Below are positions 36,750 through 45,877 of a stretch of DNA of 64,000 bases, piece by piece. The translations under genes were made by a program, and so were the position numbers. Under the pieces are notes generated by a model that made no database searches, was not told the origin of the DNA, and saw only the letters and a list, made by a program, of their open reading frames with translations. How positions within the stretch are numbered: the stretch's first letter is position 1; every line of letters begins with the position of its first letter. The stretch comes from Vibrio gangliei (lineage in GTDB: Bacteria; Pseudomonadota; Gammaproteobacteria; Enterobacterales; Vibrionaceae), in NCBI RefSeq assembly GCF_026001925.1, contig NZ_AP021869.1:1116001-1180000 (forward strand), written 5' to 3'.

Positions 36750-37904
36750 ATGCGAGATAAAGTTATCAATTTTTTTAAGATGGAATCAGCAAGCGGCATC
36801 ATTCTTGTCATTGCCGCTGTTATTGCGATGCTGGTTGCCAACTCATCATTCGGCTATGTGTATTATGAAGCGCTTCACTCTTATATTTTAGGCATGTCTG
36901 CTTCACACTGGATCAACGATGGTTTAATGGCCGTCTTCTTTATGTTGATTGGTTTGGAAGTAAAGCGTGAGTTGATGATTGGCGCATTACGTTCAAAAGA
37001 GACAGCTGTATTTCCCGCCATTGCAGCCATTGGCGGTATGGTTGCACCAGCGTTAATCTACCTTGTATTTAACTTGCATGATCCTGTAGCCGTTGGCGGC
37101 TGGGCTATTCCTGCCGCAACAGACATTGCGTTTGCTCTTGGTATCATGGCGTTATTAGGCCCTCGTGTGCCTGTGAGTCTAAAAGTGTTCTTATTGGCAC
37201 TTGCGATTATTGATGACCTTGGTGTTGTTGTGATCATTGCTTTGTTCTATTCAAGCGACCTTTCGACTTTAGCACTACTTGTTGGCTTTATCGCAACCGC
37301 AATACTGTTCATCATGAATATGAAAAATGTGACTAAAACCCGTTGGTATTTAATCGTTGGCTTCATTTTGTGGGTGAGCGTACTGAAATCAGGTGTGCAT
37401 GCAACCTTGGCTGGCGTATTAATTGGTTTTGCCATTCCACTTAATGGCAAGGAAGGTGAAAAGTCACCACTGAAAAGTCTAGAACATGCACTGCATCCAT
37501 ATGTGAACTTCTTTATTTTACCTATCTTTGCGTTTGCCAATGCGGGTATCTCTTTAGAAGGTGTATCACTGACTGGTCTAGCGTCAACCGTTCCAATGGG
37601 CATTGCATTAGGTTTGTTAATTGGTAAGCCATTAGGTGTGTTTAGTTTCAGCTGGTTATCTGTGAAAGCGGGTCTGGCAAAATTACCAGAAGGGATTAAT
37701 TTCAAGCAGATCTTTGCGGTATCAGTATTGTGCGGTATTGGTTTTACCATGTCGATTTTCATCTCATCATTGGCTTTTACCAACGTAGATGCCGACTTCG
37801 ATACTTACGCCCGTTTGGGAATACTCATTGGTTCAACGACTGCAGCGGTACTCGGTTACATTATGCTGAATATGTTCCTACCTAAGTCTGTCAAGTCTAA
37901 TTAG
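36750..37904 (+). CDS. nhaA: Na+/H+ antiporter NhaA
   Basis: 384 residues, 12 membrane helices. It expels sodium or lithium in exchange for protons. The ion-binding aspartates are present: TDIAFALG (D125) and IIDDLG (D155, D156), with [11 protein letters not shown] in the early helices. GGAAAAG lies before ATG 36750. A terminator follows. It sits alone; I see no nhaR beside it. Confidence 0.96.
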   Translation: MRDKVINFFKMESASGIILVIAAVIAMLVANSSFGYVYYEALHSYILGMSASHWINDGLMAVFFMLIGLEVKRELMIGALRSKETAVFPAIAAIGGMVAPALIYLVFNLHDPVAVGGWAIPAATDIAFALGIMALLGPRVPVSLKVFLLALAIIDDLGVVVIIALFYSSDLSTLALLVGFIATAILFIMNMKNVTKTRWYLIVGFILWVSVLKSGVHATLAGVLIGFAIPLNGKEGEKSPLKSLEHALHPYVNFFILPIFAFANAGISLEGVSLTGLASTVPMGIALGLLIGKPLGVFSFSWLSVKAGLAKLPEGINFKQIFAVSVLCGIGFTMSIFISSLAFTNVDADFDTYARLGILIGSTTAAVLGYIMLNMFLPKSVKSN

Positions 37905-37932
37905 TGTAAAACAGCAACAAAAAAATTCGTAG

Positions 37933-37961
37933 AAGGTCACTGATTACAGTGGCCTTTTTTA
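37933..37961 (+). terminator. intrinsic terminator of nhaA
   Basis: AAGGTCACTG (37933-37942), ATTA loop and CAGTGGCCTT (37947-37956) form a 10-bp stem with one T-G pair and a T-run to 37961. Confidence 0.87.
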
Positions 37962-38004
37962 TTATCTGGGAGTTATCGGAATGACAAAAAACAGACGAAA
38001 AAAA

Positions 38005-38029
38005 AGCCCAAATCAATTTGATATGGGCT
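38005..38029 (-). terminator. minus-strand intrinsic terminator with no annotated gene upstream
   Basis: AGCCCAAATCAA (38005-38016) and TTGATATGGGCT (38018-38029) pair with one mismatch. On the minus strand the stem is followed by eight T (from the A-run at 37997-38004). It points to a minus-strand transcript from the gap 38030-38330, where no minus-strand protein gene is visible. Confidence 0.6.
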
Positions 38030-38050
38030 AAAACAATATAGGAGTTGTAT

Positions 38051-38146
38051 ATGAAAAAAATTGCAATTAGGTGTAGAAACTATTGTGAAGCTCTTTCAGC
38101 TATGAGTAAGAGATTTGCAAATTTGCATTCTTCACTTGCTACGTAA
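38051..38146 (+). CDS. candidate 31-residue small protein
   Basis: ATG AAA AAA ATT GCA at 38051 is preceded by AGGAG with a 6-nt spacer, a near-ideal ribosome binding site. The frame runs 31 codons to TAA at 38144-38146 and encodes a basic peptide with two Cys (MKKIAIRCRNYCEAL, then SKRFANLHSSLAT). There is no membrane segment. It could be a leader peptide, a small protein or chance. It sits between nhaA and psrA just after a hairpin. I do not recognise it. Confidence 0.4.
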   Translation: MKKIAIRCRNYCEALSAMSKRFANLHSSLAT

Positions 38147-38251
38147 TATAGGACTGGCCTTTATCCATTCGGTTCAATCTTTTTTCAAATTAATTTTAAT
38201 GATTTTTAACTGGTTGATTATAAAGGAATTAAAAAATTGTAAGTGCAATGC

Positions 38252-38265
38252 TTCACAATTGTGAA
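38252..38265. promoter_or_regulatory. perfect 14-bp palindrome upstream of psrA
   Basis: TTCACAATTGTGAA is fully self-complementary and lies 69-82 bp before the psrA start, a usual place for a transcription factor site. GCTTCACAA at 38250-38258 is also the reverse complement of TTGTGAAGC at 38083-38091. The binding factor is unknown. Confidence 0.5.
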
Positions 38266-38304
38266 CAACGGCACTTGTCTGTTGAGCACTTCTTGTTAAT
38301 ATTT

Positions 38305-38318
38305 CAAACAAGCGTTTA
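38305..38318. promoter_or_regulatory. PsrA-like operator upstream of psrA
   Basis: CAAAC-AAGC-GTTTA fits the PsrA pattern (G/C)AAAC-N2-4-GTTT(G/C) except for the last base. It lies 16 bp before the psrA start, as expected for autorepression that also covers fadE. Confidence 0.6.
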
Positions 38319-38333
38319 ATACAGGCAATTAAA

Positions 38334-38963
38334 ATGACAGCAAAAAACAAAACAAAAGCCAAAATCATGGATGTTGCAGAGGCACTATTTGCTGAACATG
38401 GTTTTAATGATACGTCATTACGTACGATTACCACCAAAGCCAATGTCAATTTAGCCTCAGTGAACTACCATTTTGGAGACAAGAAAACGTTAGTTCGTGC
38501 CGTTCTAAACCGTTACTTAGAAGCGTTTATGCCCGCGCTGGAAAAAACGCTAACGGAATTGAATCAGCAAGAAAACTATACCATGACGGATGTGTTTAAC
38601 ACGTTAATTCAACCTTTGTTGTCTTTGGATAAATTACGTCCAAATGGTGCCAGTCGATTTATGTTATTGACCGGCCGTGGATACACCGATGTACAAGGGC
38701 ACTTGCGTTGGTTTATCACCACGCGTTATAGCAGCGTGCTGAATTTGTTTTCAAGTTCGGTACAAAAGGCCAACCCGAAACTCGATCCTGAGACGTTGTT
38801 TTGGCGATTGCACTTCACGCTTGGTACATGCGTGTTCACCATGTCTTCAAGTAAGGCATTGGCGGAAATTGCCTATAACTCTTATGGTAAAAAAGTCGAT
38901 TCAGACGTGCTTATTCAACAATTAATCCCATTCTTAGCTGCCGGTGTAGCTGCGCAAGACTAG
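38334..38963 (+). CDS. psrA: TetR-family regulator PsrA-like
   Basis: 209-residue TetR-family repressor: N-terminal helix-turn-helix (KIMDVAEALFAEHGFNDTSLRTITTKANVNLASVNYHFGDKKTLV) and a C-terminal ligand-binding domain. The NVNLASVNYHFG recognition helix and the fadE gene immediately downstream (51 bp) fit PsrA, which senses long-chain fatty acids and controls beta-oxidation in gammaproteobacteria. A PsrA-like operator lies just upstream. Co-transcription with fadE is likely. Confidence 0.83.
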   Translation: MTAKNKTKAKIMDVAEALFAEHGFNDTSLRTITTKANVNLASVNYHFGDKKTLVRAVLNRYLEAFMPALEKTLTELNQQENYTMTDVFNTLIQPLLSLDKLRPNGASRFMLLTGRGYTDVQGHLRWFITTRYSSVLNLFSSSVQKANPKLDPETLFWRLHFTLGTCVFTMSSSKALAEIAYNSYGKKVDSDVLIQQLIPFLAAGVAAQD

Positions 38964-39014
38964 GAAAATCTAATAATAACAATGACACTAAATAACGTGG
39001 AAAAGGAATAAATT

Positions 39015-41312
39015 ATGAGCTCACTAAGACAAAAATGGATCAGTGACCCGGCGTTTAAATGGTTTAAACAAGTATTACCACCACTTTCAAGCACTGAGCG
39101 TGAAGCGATGGAAGCGGGCAGTGTCTGGTGGGATGGGCAATTATTTTCTGGTTCACCAGACTGGCAAACACTACACAATTATCCGAAGCCGCAGTTAACT
39201 CAAGAAGAGCAATCTTTCATTGATAATCAAGTCGAAACTCTGCTAGGCATGTTAGATGATTATAAAGTGGTGCAAGAGGATCGTGATTTACCACCAGAAG
39301 TGTGGGAATACATTCGTAAAGAAAAATTCTTCGCCTTGATTATTGATAAAGCCTACGGTGGCTTGAACTTCTCTGCACATGCGAACTCAACCATTGTGAC
39401 TAAAATTGCCACACGTAGTATCAGTGCTGCGGTGACGATTATGGTGCCAAATTCATTAGGCCCTGGTGAACTCTTGTCGCACTACGGAACACAAGAGCAA
39501 AAAGATTATTGGCTACCTCGCTTAGCCGATGGTACGGATATTCCATGTTTTGCCTTAACGGGGCCAGAAGCCGGCTCTGATGCGGGTGGGATTCCAGATA
39601 AAGGTGTGGTGTGCAAAGGCATGCATGATGGTAAAGAAGTACTTGGTATCCGACTCAGTTGGAACAAGCGCTACATTACGTTAGCACCAGTGGCGACAGT
39701 ACTTGGTCTTGCATTTAAACTGGATGATCCAGACCATTTGCTTGGCGATAAAGACCACCTTGGTATTACTTGTGCCTTGATTCCTGCAGATCACGAAGGT
39801 GTCGAAATCGGCGAGCGCCATGATCCTCTCGGCCTTGCGTTTATGAATGGCCCAACTCGTGGCGAAGATATTTTCATCCCAATGGATTGGCTCATTGGTG
39901 GTGCAGATTACGCCGGTAAAGGTTGGCGTATGCTGGTGGAATGTCTATCGGCTGGTCGTGGTATTTCATTACCCGCATTAGGCACGGCGATTGGTCATCT
40001 AACGAGCCGAACGACTGGTGCTTATGGTTATGTGCGTAAGCAATTTGGTATGTCGATTGGTAAGTTTGAAGGGGTAGCCGATGCCATGGCGCGTATTGGT
40101 GGTATGACTTATATGCTGGAAGCTGCACGTACCTTAACAACAACGTCTCTTGATATGGGTGAAAAGCCGGGGATTGTGACTGCGATTGCCAAATATCACA
40201 TGACAGAAATGGCTCGCACTATCTTAAATGATTCAATGGATATTCACTCAGGGCGTGCTATTCAAACCGGGCCAATGAACTATCTTGCTCATCATTACTA
40301 CGGTGCGCCAGTGGCGATCACAGTAGAAGGAGCAAACATCCTAACGCGTAACTTGATGATTTTTGGTCAAGGTGCAACCCGTTGTCATCCATTTGTATTG
40401 CCAGAGATGGAAGCCGCAGCGAATCCAGATGAAAAAGCCGGTGCGAAGGCATTCGATAATTTATTGTTTAAACACATGGGTTATGCGATTAAAAATAGCT
40501 TAGGTGCGTTTACCATGGCATTAACCGGCTCACGTTTTGCTAAGTCGCATACTTCGGGGCCAACCAAGCAATACTACCGTGATATGACGCGTCTAAGTAA
40601 AGCACTTGCGGTGACAACAGACTTTGCGATGTTGACTCTTGGTGGTGAGCTAAAACGTAAAGAAATGCTGTCTGCTCGTCTAGGTGATGCGCTGAGCTAC
40701 TTATACTTAGGTTCTGCGGTGTTAAAACGTTATGAAGATGAAGGCCGTCAGCAAGCCGATTTAGACTATGTGCATTACGCAATGAACCATTGTCTAAGCA
40801 AAGCGGCAGAAGGTTTATCTGAAGCCTACCGTAATCTGCCAAGTCGTGTTGCTGCTAATGTACTGAAGCTATTAGTTTTCCCACTAGGTAATCGTTTTAA
40901 AGCGCCGTCAGATAAGCAAAAAACCAAAGTGGCTGAAAGTTTAATGACACCAGGGGAACATCGCGATCGTTTGACCAACTTGTGTTATATCGGTGACGAT
41001 GAAAACGACAGCGTTGGTTTGATCGAACGTGCATTCATTGCTATGTATGGCGTGAAGCATTTAGAGCGTAAGATCATGTCTGCGGTGAAAGACGGTAAAT
41101 TACCAAAAGCAGGTGTGCTAAAAGAGCGTTTAGCTTCAGCGTTAGAACAAAACATCTTAACGCAAGATGAAGTCGACCAAATCTTAAAAGCAGACGAAAT
41201 TCGTTACCGCTCAATCCAAGTTGATCACTTTAGCCATGATTTTAGTGAAATACGCACACACGATCAGGATACAAAGGTGACATCAGCAAAAAAGTTAAAT
41301 AGCGCTGCCTAA
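39015..41312 (+). CDS. fadE: acyl-CoA dehydrogenase FadE
   Basis: 765-residue FadE-type enzyme for the first oxidation of beta-oxidation (acyl-CoA to trans-2-enoyl-CoA, FAD dependent). It shows FadE-specific regions (YGGLNFSAHANSTIVTKIATRS, NSLGPGELL, FALTGPEAGSDAGGIPDKG, FGMSIGKFEG) and a long C-terminal domain. Compared with E. coli FadE (814 aa) the N-terminal hydrophobic segment is missing. AAAGGAAT lies before ATG 39015. It follows psrA with no terminator between. Confidence 0.94.
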   Translation: MSSLRQKWISDPAFKWFKQVLPPLSSTEREAMEAGSVWWDGQLFSGSPDWQTLHNYPKPQLTQEEQSFIDNQVETLLGMLDDYKVVQEDRDLPPEVWEYIRKEKFFALIIDKAYGGLNFSAHANSTIVTKIATRSISAAVTIMVPNSLGPGELLSHYGTQEQKDYWLPRLADGTDIPCFALTGPEAGSDAGGIPDKGVVCKGMHDGKEVLGIRLSWNKRYITLAPVATVLGLAFKLDDPDHLLGDKDHLGITCALIPADHEGVEIGERHDPLGLAFMNGPTRGEDIFIPMDWLIGGADYAGKGWRMLVECLSAGRGISLPALGTAIGHLTSRTTGAYGYVRKQFGMSIGKFEGVADAMARIGGMTYMLEAARTLTTTSLDMGEKPGIVTAIAKYHMTEMARTILNDSMDIHSGRAIQTGPMNYLAHHYYGAPVAITVEGANILTRNLMIFGQGATRCHPFVLPEMEAAANPDEKAGAKAFDNLLFKHMGYAIKNSLGAFTMALTGSRFAKSHTSGPTKQYYRDMTRLSKALAVTTDFAMLTLGGELKRKEMLSARLGDALSYLYLGSAVLKRYEDEGRQQADLDYVHYAMNHCLSKAAEGLSEAYRNLPSRVAANVLKLLVFPLGNRFKAPSDKQKTKVAESLMTPGEHRDRLTNLCYIGDDENDSVGLIERAFIAMYGVKHLERKIMSAVKDGKLPKAGVLKERLASALEQNILTQDEVDQILKADEIRYRSIQVDHFSHDFSEIRTHDQDTKVTSAKKLNSAA

Positions 41313-41342
41313 GTTTTAAGCGCGATTGACATCTACCCAAAC

Positions 41343-41369
41343 AACGCCATAGTTTTACTGTGGCGTTTT
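41343..41369 (+). terminator. intrinsic terminator of fadE
   Basis: AACGCCATAG (41343-41352), TTTTA loop and CTGTGGCGTT (41358-41367) with one G-U pair, followed by TTTTCTT. Confidence 0.85.
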
Positions 41370-41524
41370 CTTATAACTAACTGCGGATAACGAATGAAAA
41401 TTTGCGTGAATATTGGTCAAGAAGAGGTCTAACCACCATGATTTGGCACAAAAAATCTGAGAAATAAGATGCGAAACACGGGATAAACTTTTATCCTACA
41501 GGGGTTTTTTAAAGGAAGCTGAAT

Positions 41525-42727
41525 ATGATTATCAAACCGAAAATCCGTGGATTTATCTGTACAACGACACATCCTGTGGGTTGTGAAGCAAACGTAAAAG
41601 AACAAATTGCTTATACCAAAGCGCAAGGTCCTATTGCTAACGCTCCGAAGCGCGTATTAGTGGTAGGCTCTTCTAGTGGTTATGGCTTGTCATCTCGTAT
41701 TGCAGCTGCATTTGGCGGCGGCGCATCAACTATCGGTGTGTTTTTCGAAAAGCCTGGCACAGAGAAAAAACCTGGTACTGCGGGTTGGTATAACTCAGCG
41801 GCTTTTGACAAGTTCGCAAAAGAAGAAGGCTTATACTCTAAAAGCTTAAATGGTGATGCGTTCTCAAATGAAGCAAAACAAAAAACCATCGAGCTTATCA
41901 AGCAAGACTTAGGTCAGATTGATATGGTGGTTTACTCGCTTGCATCGCCAGTACGTAAAATGCCAGAAACCGGTGAAGTGATCCGTTCTTCTCTTAAGCC
42001 AATCGGTGAAACTTACACAGCAACAGCGGTTGATACCAATAAAGACGTGATCATTGAAGCAAGCGTTGAGCCTGCAACTGAGCAAGAAATCAAAGACACC
42101 GTCACCGTGATGGGTGGTGAAGATTGGGAATTGTGGATGGCAGCTTTGTCTGAAGCTGGCGTGCTAGCAGAAGGCTGTAAAACGGTGGCTTACAGCTACA
42201 TCGGTACTGAGCTAACCTGGCCAATCTACTGGGATGGCGCACTGGGCCAAGCGAAAATGGACTTAGATCGTGCAGCAGCAGCATTGAATGAAAAACTAGC
42301 CGGTATCAAAGGTACAGCGAATGTTGCAGTACTGAAAAGTGTGGTTACTCAAGCCAGCTCTGCTATTCCTGTTATGCCGCTTTACATCGCGATGGTGTTC
42401 AAGAAAATGCGCCAAGAAGGCGTACATGAAGGCTGTATGGAGCAGATTCATCGTATGTTTACTCAACGTCTATATAAAGAAGATGGTTCTGCGCCAGAAG
42501 TGGATGAGAAAAACCGTCTACGCCTAGATGATTGGGAATTACGTGAAGATATTCAGCAGCATTGCCGTGATCTATGGCCTCAAGTGACGACTGAAAACTT
42601 GAAAGAGTTAACAGATTACGTTGAGTACAAAGAAGAGTTCCTGAAACTGTTTGGTTTCGGTGTTGATGGTGTGGATTATGAAGCCGACGTCAACCCAGAA
42701 GTAAACTTTGACGTACAAGATATTTAA
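41525..42727 (+). CDS. fabV: enoyl-ACP reductase FabV
   Basis: It reduces trans-2-enoyl-ACP in the last step of the fatty acid elongation cycle using NADH. At 400 residues it is the family length. The catalytic Tyr-X8-Lys motif is exact (Y235 and K244 in [10 protein letters not shown]), and the nucleotide-binding [13 protein letters not shown] lies at 48-60. FabV, first described in Vibrio cholerae, is naturally insensitive to triclosan. AAAGGAAG lies 7 nt before ATG 41525. Confidence 0.97.
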   Translation: MIIKPKIRGFICTTTHPVGCEANVKEQIAYTKAQGPIANAPKRVLVVGSSSGYGLSSRIAAAFGGGASTIGVFFEKPGTEKKPGTAGWYNSAAFDKFAKEEGLYSKSLNGDAFSNEAKQKTIELIKQDLGQIDMVVYSLASPVRKMPETGEVIRSSLKPIGETYTATAVDTNKDVIIEASVEPATEQEIKDTVTVMGGEDWELWMAALSEAGVLAEGCKTVAYSYIGTELTWPIYWDGALGQAKMDLDRAAAALNEKLAGIKGTANVAVLKSVVTQASSAIPVMPLYIAMVFKKMRQEGVHEGCMEQIHRMFTQRLYKEDGSAPEVDEKNRLRLDDWELREDIQQHCRDLWPQVTTENLKELTDYVEYKEEFLKLFGFGVDGVDYEADVNPEVNFDVQDI

Positions 42728-42754
42728 TCAAAGTTAATTTGTTTGTATTGAATG

Positions 42755-42787
42755 AAGCCAGCAGCTAATAAGTTTGCTGGCTTTTTT
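42755..42787 (+). terminator. intrinsic terminator of fabV
   Basis: AAGCCAGCA (42755-42763) and TGCTGGCTT (42775-42783) form a perfect 9-bp stem with an 11-nt loop and a T-run. Confidence 0.87.
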
Positions 42788-42908
42788 GTTGTTGGTGTTG
42801 TGCATGTGTGTTTAAGTGATTATGTTTATAGCTAAGTACTTGGTTTATACCTAGGGTCAACAGCCCCTAAGACTTGGGTATACATTCACATACTAAGAGG
42901 TTAGGCCT

Positions 42909-43406
42909 ATGCAGCAATCATTAGGGAAACTGTATTTTTTTGCTGGCAAAATGGGAGCGGGCAAATCCACTTATTCTCAGCACCTTTCTCAAGAGTTGAA
43001 TGCTGTTCATATTAGTGAAGATGAATGGCTCAGTATTCTCTACCCAGATCTTATTGCAAATTTCGAAGACTATTTAAAATTTGCCTCAAGAATTAAACCT
43101 CTCATGTTTAACCATGTAAAAAATATCCTTGAGTCTGGAGCTGACGTTGTATTAGATTTTCCTGCCAACACCAAAAAACAACGTGAATGGTTTGCGCGAT
43201 TAGCCGAGGCATCCAGAGTAGAACATGAGCTCATCTATCTTGAAGTATCTGACCAAACCTGCCTGGAATGTCTCAAACAGCGTCGAGTAGAACAACCAGA
43301 GAGAGCGCAGTTTGATACGGAAAGTATGTTCTTGTATGTCACTCAATATTTTGAAGCGCCGAAGCCAGATGAAGGTTTCACTGTTCGGCAGATAAAAACT
43401 AACTAA
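42909..43406 (+). CDS. small P-loop (AAA/kinase-like) ATP-binding protein
   Basis: 165 residues with Walker A AGKMGAGKST (residues 12-21), a Walker-B-like VVLDFPAN and a lid region rich in Arg (CLKQRRVEQPERAQF). The layout is that of zeta-toxin/chloramphenicol-phosphotransferase-like small kinases. The substrate is unknown. GAGG lies 8 nt before ATG 42909. It stands alone between fabV and ybjL, with no partner antitoxin visible, so a toxin role is not supported. Confidence 0.78.
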   Translation: MQQSLGKLYFFAGKMGAGKSTYSQHLSQELNAVHISEDEWLSILYPDLIANFEDYLKFASRIKPLMFNHVKNILESGADVVLDFPANTKKQREWFARLAEASRVEHELIYLEVSDQTCLECLKQRRVEQPERAQFDTESMFLYVTQYFEAPKPDEGFTVRQIKTN

Positions 43407-43524
43407 CTGTGTTTAATGGACTTTCTTATCCCGAGATCGGGTTAACTAGTCCTTATTGGACAGATGAAAACAATAATGCCAGCAATGATGCTGGCATTAT
43501 ATTCTATCCAATATTTGTAGCGAT

Positions 43525-45207
43525 TTAACTGAGTATTATCAATAATGTGCCGGCTAGCGTCATCAATATGTTGGCGATAGCATAAGTACCCGCATAGCCT
43601 AGCGCAGGAATCGTTGACTTCGCATAGTCGTTTACAATGTCCATGGCAGGTGCACAAGTACGCGCACCGATGATGGCACCGAATAATAGTGCTCGGTTCA
43701 TTTTCAGAATATGAGCGCCAAATAAATAGGCCACGACAACAGGAAGCACGCTAATAATAAAGCTGACTCCAACAATTTTCAGACCCATTTGGCTAAGGTA
43801 TTCCAGCATATTGGAACCGGCGCTTAAACCGATCCCAACCATGAATATCATTAATCCCAAGTCTTTTACCATGTTTAACGCGCCTTGTGGAACATAGCCA
43901 AAGGTAGGGTGGTTAGCTCGTAGGTAACCTAACGTGATACCTGAAATTAATAAACCAACCGCATTACCAAGGCCAAAAGTGACCTGACCGAAAGTCATGG
44001 TGATTAAGCCAAATAACAAGCCAATGATAAAGAAACTACAGAAAGCCAATAGGTCTGCGATTTGACTGTGAATAGAGATAAAACCAATTCGTTCCGCCAA
44101 GCCAAGCACGCGGCTCTTTTCACCACTGACTTGTAGAACATCACCTTTAGCCAATACGATGTTCAAATCCATCGGCATTTCGATTTGAGCACGCACTACA
44201 CGGTTTAAGAAACAGCCGTATTCTGCGATGTTCAAATCCGATAATTTTTTACCTGCGATACTGTCACTTTTTACGACGATCTCTTCTTCTGCGATACGAA
44301 GGTCAAGCAGGTTACGGTCGAATACTTCTTTACCATTACGAAAACTTGGATCTAGGCGAGCGTGGCTGTCTGGGTAGCCTACAAGCGCAATTTCATCACC
44401 TAACTGCAAAATAGCATCACCATCAGGGTGTGCTAGGATGCCATTACGACGAATACGTTCGATGTAGCAACCGGTTTGACGGTAAATCCCTAGCTCACGT
44501 AAATTTTTACCACCCGTCCAATCAATCAACTCTTGTCCAACTCGGTAGGCACGAATAATTGGCAGGTAAACTTTTCTTTGACCTGCGCCACCAAGTCCAC
44601 GCTCTTGAGCAATGCGCTGCGCTGAGTCACTTAAGTTTTCGCTTTGTAGTTTTGGTAATAATTTTGCGAATAAAATCATGCTGGTTAAGCCAATCAAATA
44701 GGATAAAGCGTAACCGACGGATAAATTATCCAAGACAGTAGAAAGCTGCATATTTTCAGGAATAGTGCCTAGCCCTGAGTTTAATGCATCCTGTGCGCCA
44801 ACCAGAATCGGCGTTGAAGTCATGGAACCTGCCATGATGCCGGACGTTAGGCCAAAATCTAATCCAAAGAAATGCCCAAGGCTGTACGTGAGCGTTGTTG
44901 CTGTGGCTAAAACGATCAGACTCAAGAAGAAATAATGTTTACCATCACGGAAGAATATGCCAAAAAAGTTAGGGCCAGCCTCAATACCGACACAGTAAAT
45001 AAACAGCATAAAGCCGATGGTTAACGCTTCAGCATTAAACACAAATCCTAGGTGCCCCATAAATAGGGCGGTAAGCAATACGCCAATGGAGTTACCCAAT
45101 TGGAAATTACCAAAACGAATTTTACCAATCGACAATCCGATGGCGAGCACAACAAACAGCAATAAAATTGGGTTTTGGTTTAACAGCGCAGAGACGTCTA
45201 TATTCAC
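43525..45207 (-). CDS. ybjL: YbjL-type AspT-family putative transporter with two TrkA-C domains
   Basis: 560 residues, very close to E. coli YbjL throughout ([84 protein letters not shown]). It has two blocks of membrane helices separated by two regulatory TrkA-C (RCK_C) domains. The family includes the aspartate:alanine antiporter AspT; the substrate of YbjL is not established. GTG 45207 is chosen because it starts the conserved N-terminus (VNIDVSALL), with GAGA upstream; the TTG at 45234 is unlikely. Confidence 0.92.
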   Translation of the reverse strand: MNIDVSALLNQNPILLLFVVLAIGLSIGKIRFGNFQLGNSIGVLLTALFMGHLGFVFNAEALTIGFMLFIYCVGIEAGPNFFGIFFRDGKHYFFLSLIVLATATTLTYSLGHFFGLDFGLTSGIMAGSMTSTPILVGAQDALNSGLGTIPENMQLSTVLDNLSVGYALSYLIGLTSMILFAKLLPKLQSENLSDSAQRIAQERGLGGAGQRKVYLPIIRAYRVGQELIDWTGGKNLRELGIYRQTGCYIERIRRNGILAHPDGDAILQLGDEIALVGYPDSHARLDPSFRNGKEVFDRNLLDLRIAEEEIVVKSDSIAGKKLSDLNIAEYGCFLNRVVRAQIEMPMDLNIVLAKGDVLQVSGEKSRVLGLAERIGFISIHSQIADLLAFCSFFIIGLLFGLITMTFGQVTFGLGNAVGLLISGITLGYLRANHPTFGYVPQGALNMVKDLGLMIFMVGIGLSAGSNMLEYLSQMGLKIVGVSFIISVLPVVVAYLFGAHILKMNRALLFGAIIGARTCAPAMDIVNDYAKSTIPALGYAGTYAIANILMTLAGTLLIILS

Positions 45208-45434
45208 AGTATTTCTCAAGTGACGTTTATACAAGAATAGATCAAAGCCTGCTCCATACTGGCGAATATACGTGTCATCAATGACGCTAATGATCTAAAA
45301 GTCGGTGTTTAAAGTGCAAAGTGTATCGGATAAATTGACAAGAAATAAGAGAAAAAACGAAAAATGATGATGAAATTTTCACCTGTTAAGTTTTTACTTC
45401 AAAAAGATTTCAATATTGTTAATGTGCATAAAAA

Positions 45435-45457
45435 AACGGCCAGTAATTCTGACCGTT
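45435..45457 (-). terminator. intrinsic terminator of grxA
   Basis: AACGGCCAG (45435-45443) and CTGACCGTT (45449-45457) form a 9-bp stem with one wobble position. On the minus strand it is followed by TTTTTT (45429-45434). Confidence 0.85.
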
Positions 45458-45501
45458 CTTAAGTCTTTATCAGCCAAATCTGACTGACGACAGCAATCTA
45501 A

Positions 45502-45765
45502 TTAGCTGTATAAACCAAGGTTCTCTTTTGCGTATGCTTCAAACTCAGTAAAGCCACCCACGTGGTCTTGATCGACAAAAATTTGAGGCACAGTTTCAAC
45601 TGGTTTACCTACAGTTTTTTCAAGATCCGCTTTAGTGATGCCTTCAGCGTTGATATCAACATAGCGGTAGTTGAAGTCATCACGTTCTTCTTTTAGTTTT
45701 TCTGCAAGTTCTTTAGCACGAACGCAGTATGGGCAAGCAGGGCGACCAAAAATAACGACAAACAT
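45502..45765 (-). CDS. grxA: glutaredoxin 1
   Basis: 87-residue dithiol glutaredoxin: active site CPYC (residues 11-14) in FGRPACPYCVRAKEL, cis-Pro in VPQIFVDQDHVGGFTEF. It reduces ribonucleotide reductase and other disulfides with glutathione. AAAGGAG lies before ATG 45765. It is alone with its own terminator. Confidence 0.96.
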   Translation of the reverse strand: MFVVIFGRPACPYCVRAKELAEKLKEERDDFNYRYVDINAEGITKADLEKTVGKPVETVPQIFVDQDHVGGFTEFEAYAKENLGLYS

Positions 45766-45877
45766 AGTATTCTCCTTTGTTCTTAATGGCGTTAACTATG
45801 CCTGAAGTCAGAACGTTTTTAAAGGCGTGATTTAGTCATAAAAGGAATGATGAATAGCCTCTAGGACTAAAGCGCGT

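Larger units (their letters stand above)
37905..38333. other. intergenic region nhaA-psrA
   Basis: The 429-bp gap contains the nhaA terminator, a minus-strand-oriented terminator, a 31-codon ORF with a strong ribosome binding site, a 14-bp perfect palindrome (38252-38265) and a PsrA-like site. The rest is AT-rich with nothing I can assign. Confidence 0.6.

Noticed and set aside
37247..37783. 178-codon minus-strand frame antisense to nhaA
   Set aside because: Lies fully inside nhaA, whose protein is strongly recognised. The antisense product has no motif, low hydrophobic order and no ribosome binding site.
42909..43406. Toxin of a toxin-antitoxin pair
   Set aside because: No small partner ORF lies next to it on either side, and the gene has its own spaced ribosome binding site; P-loop resemblance alone is not enough.
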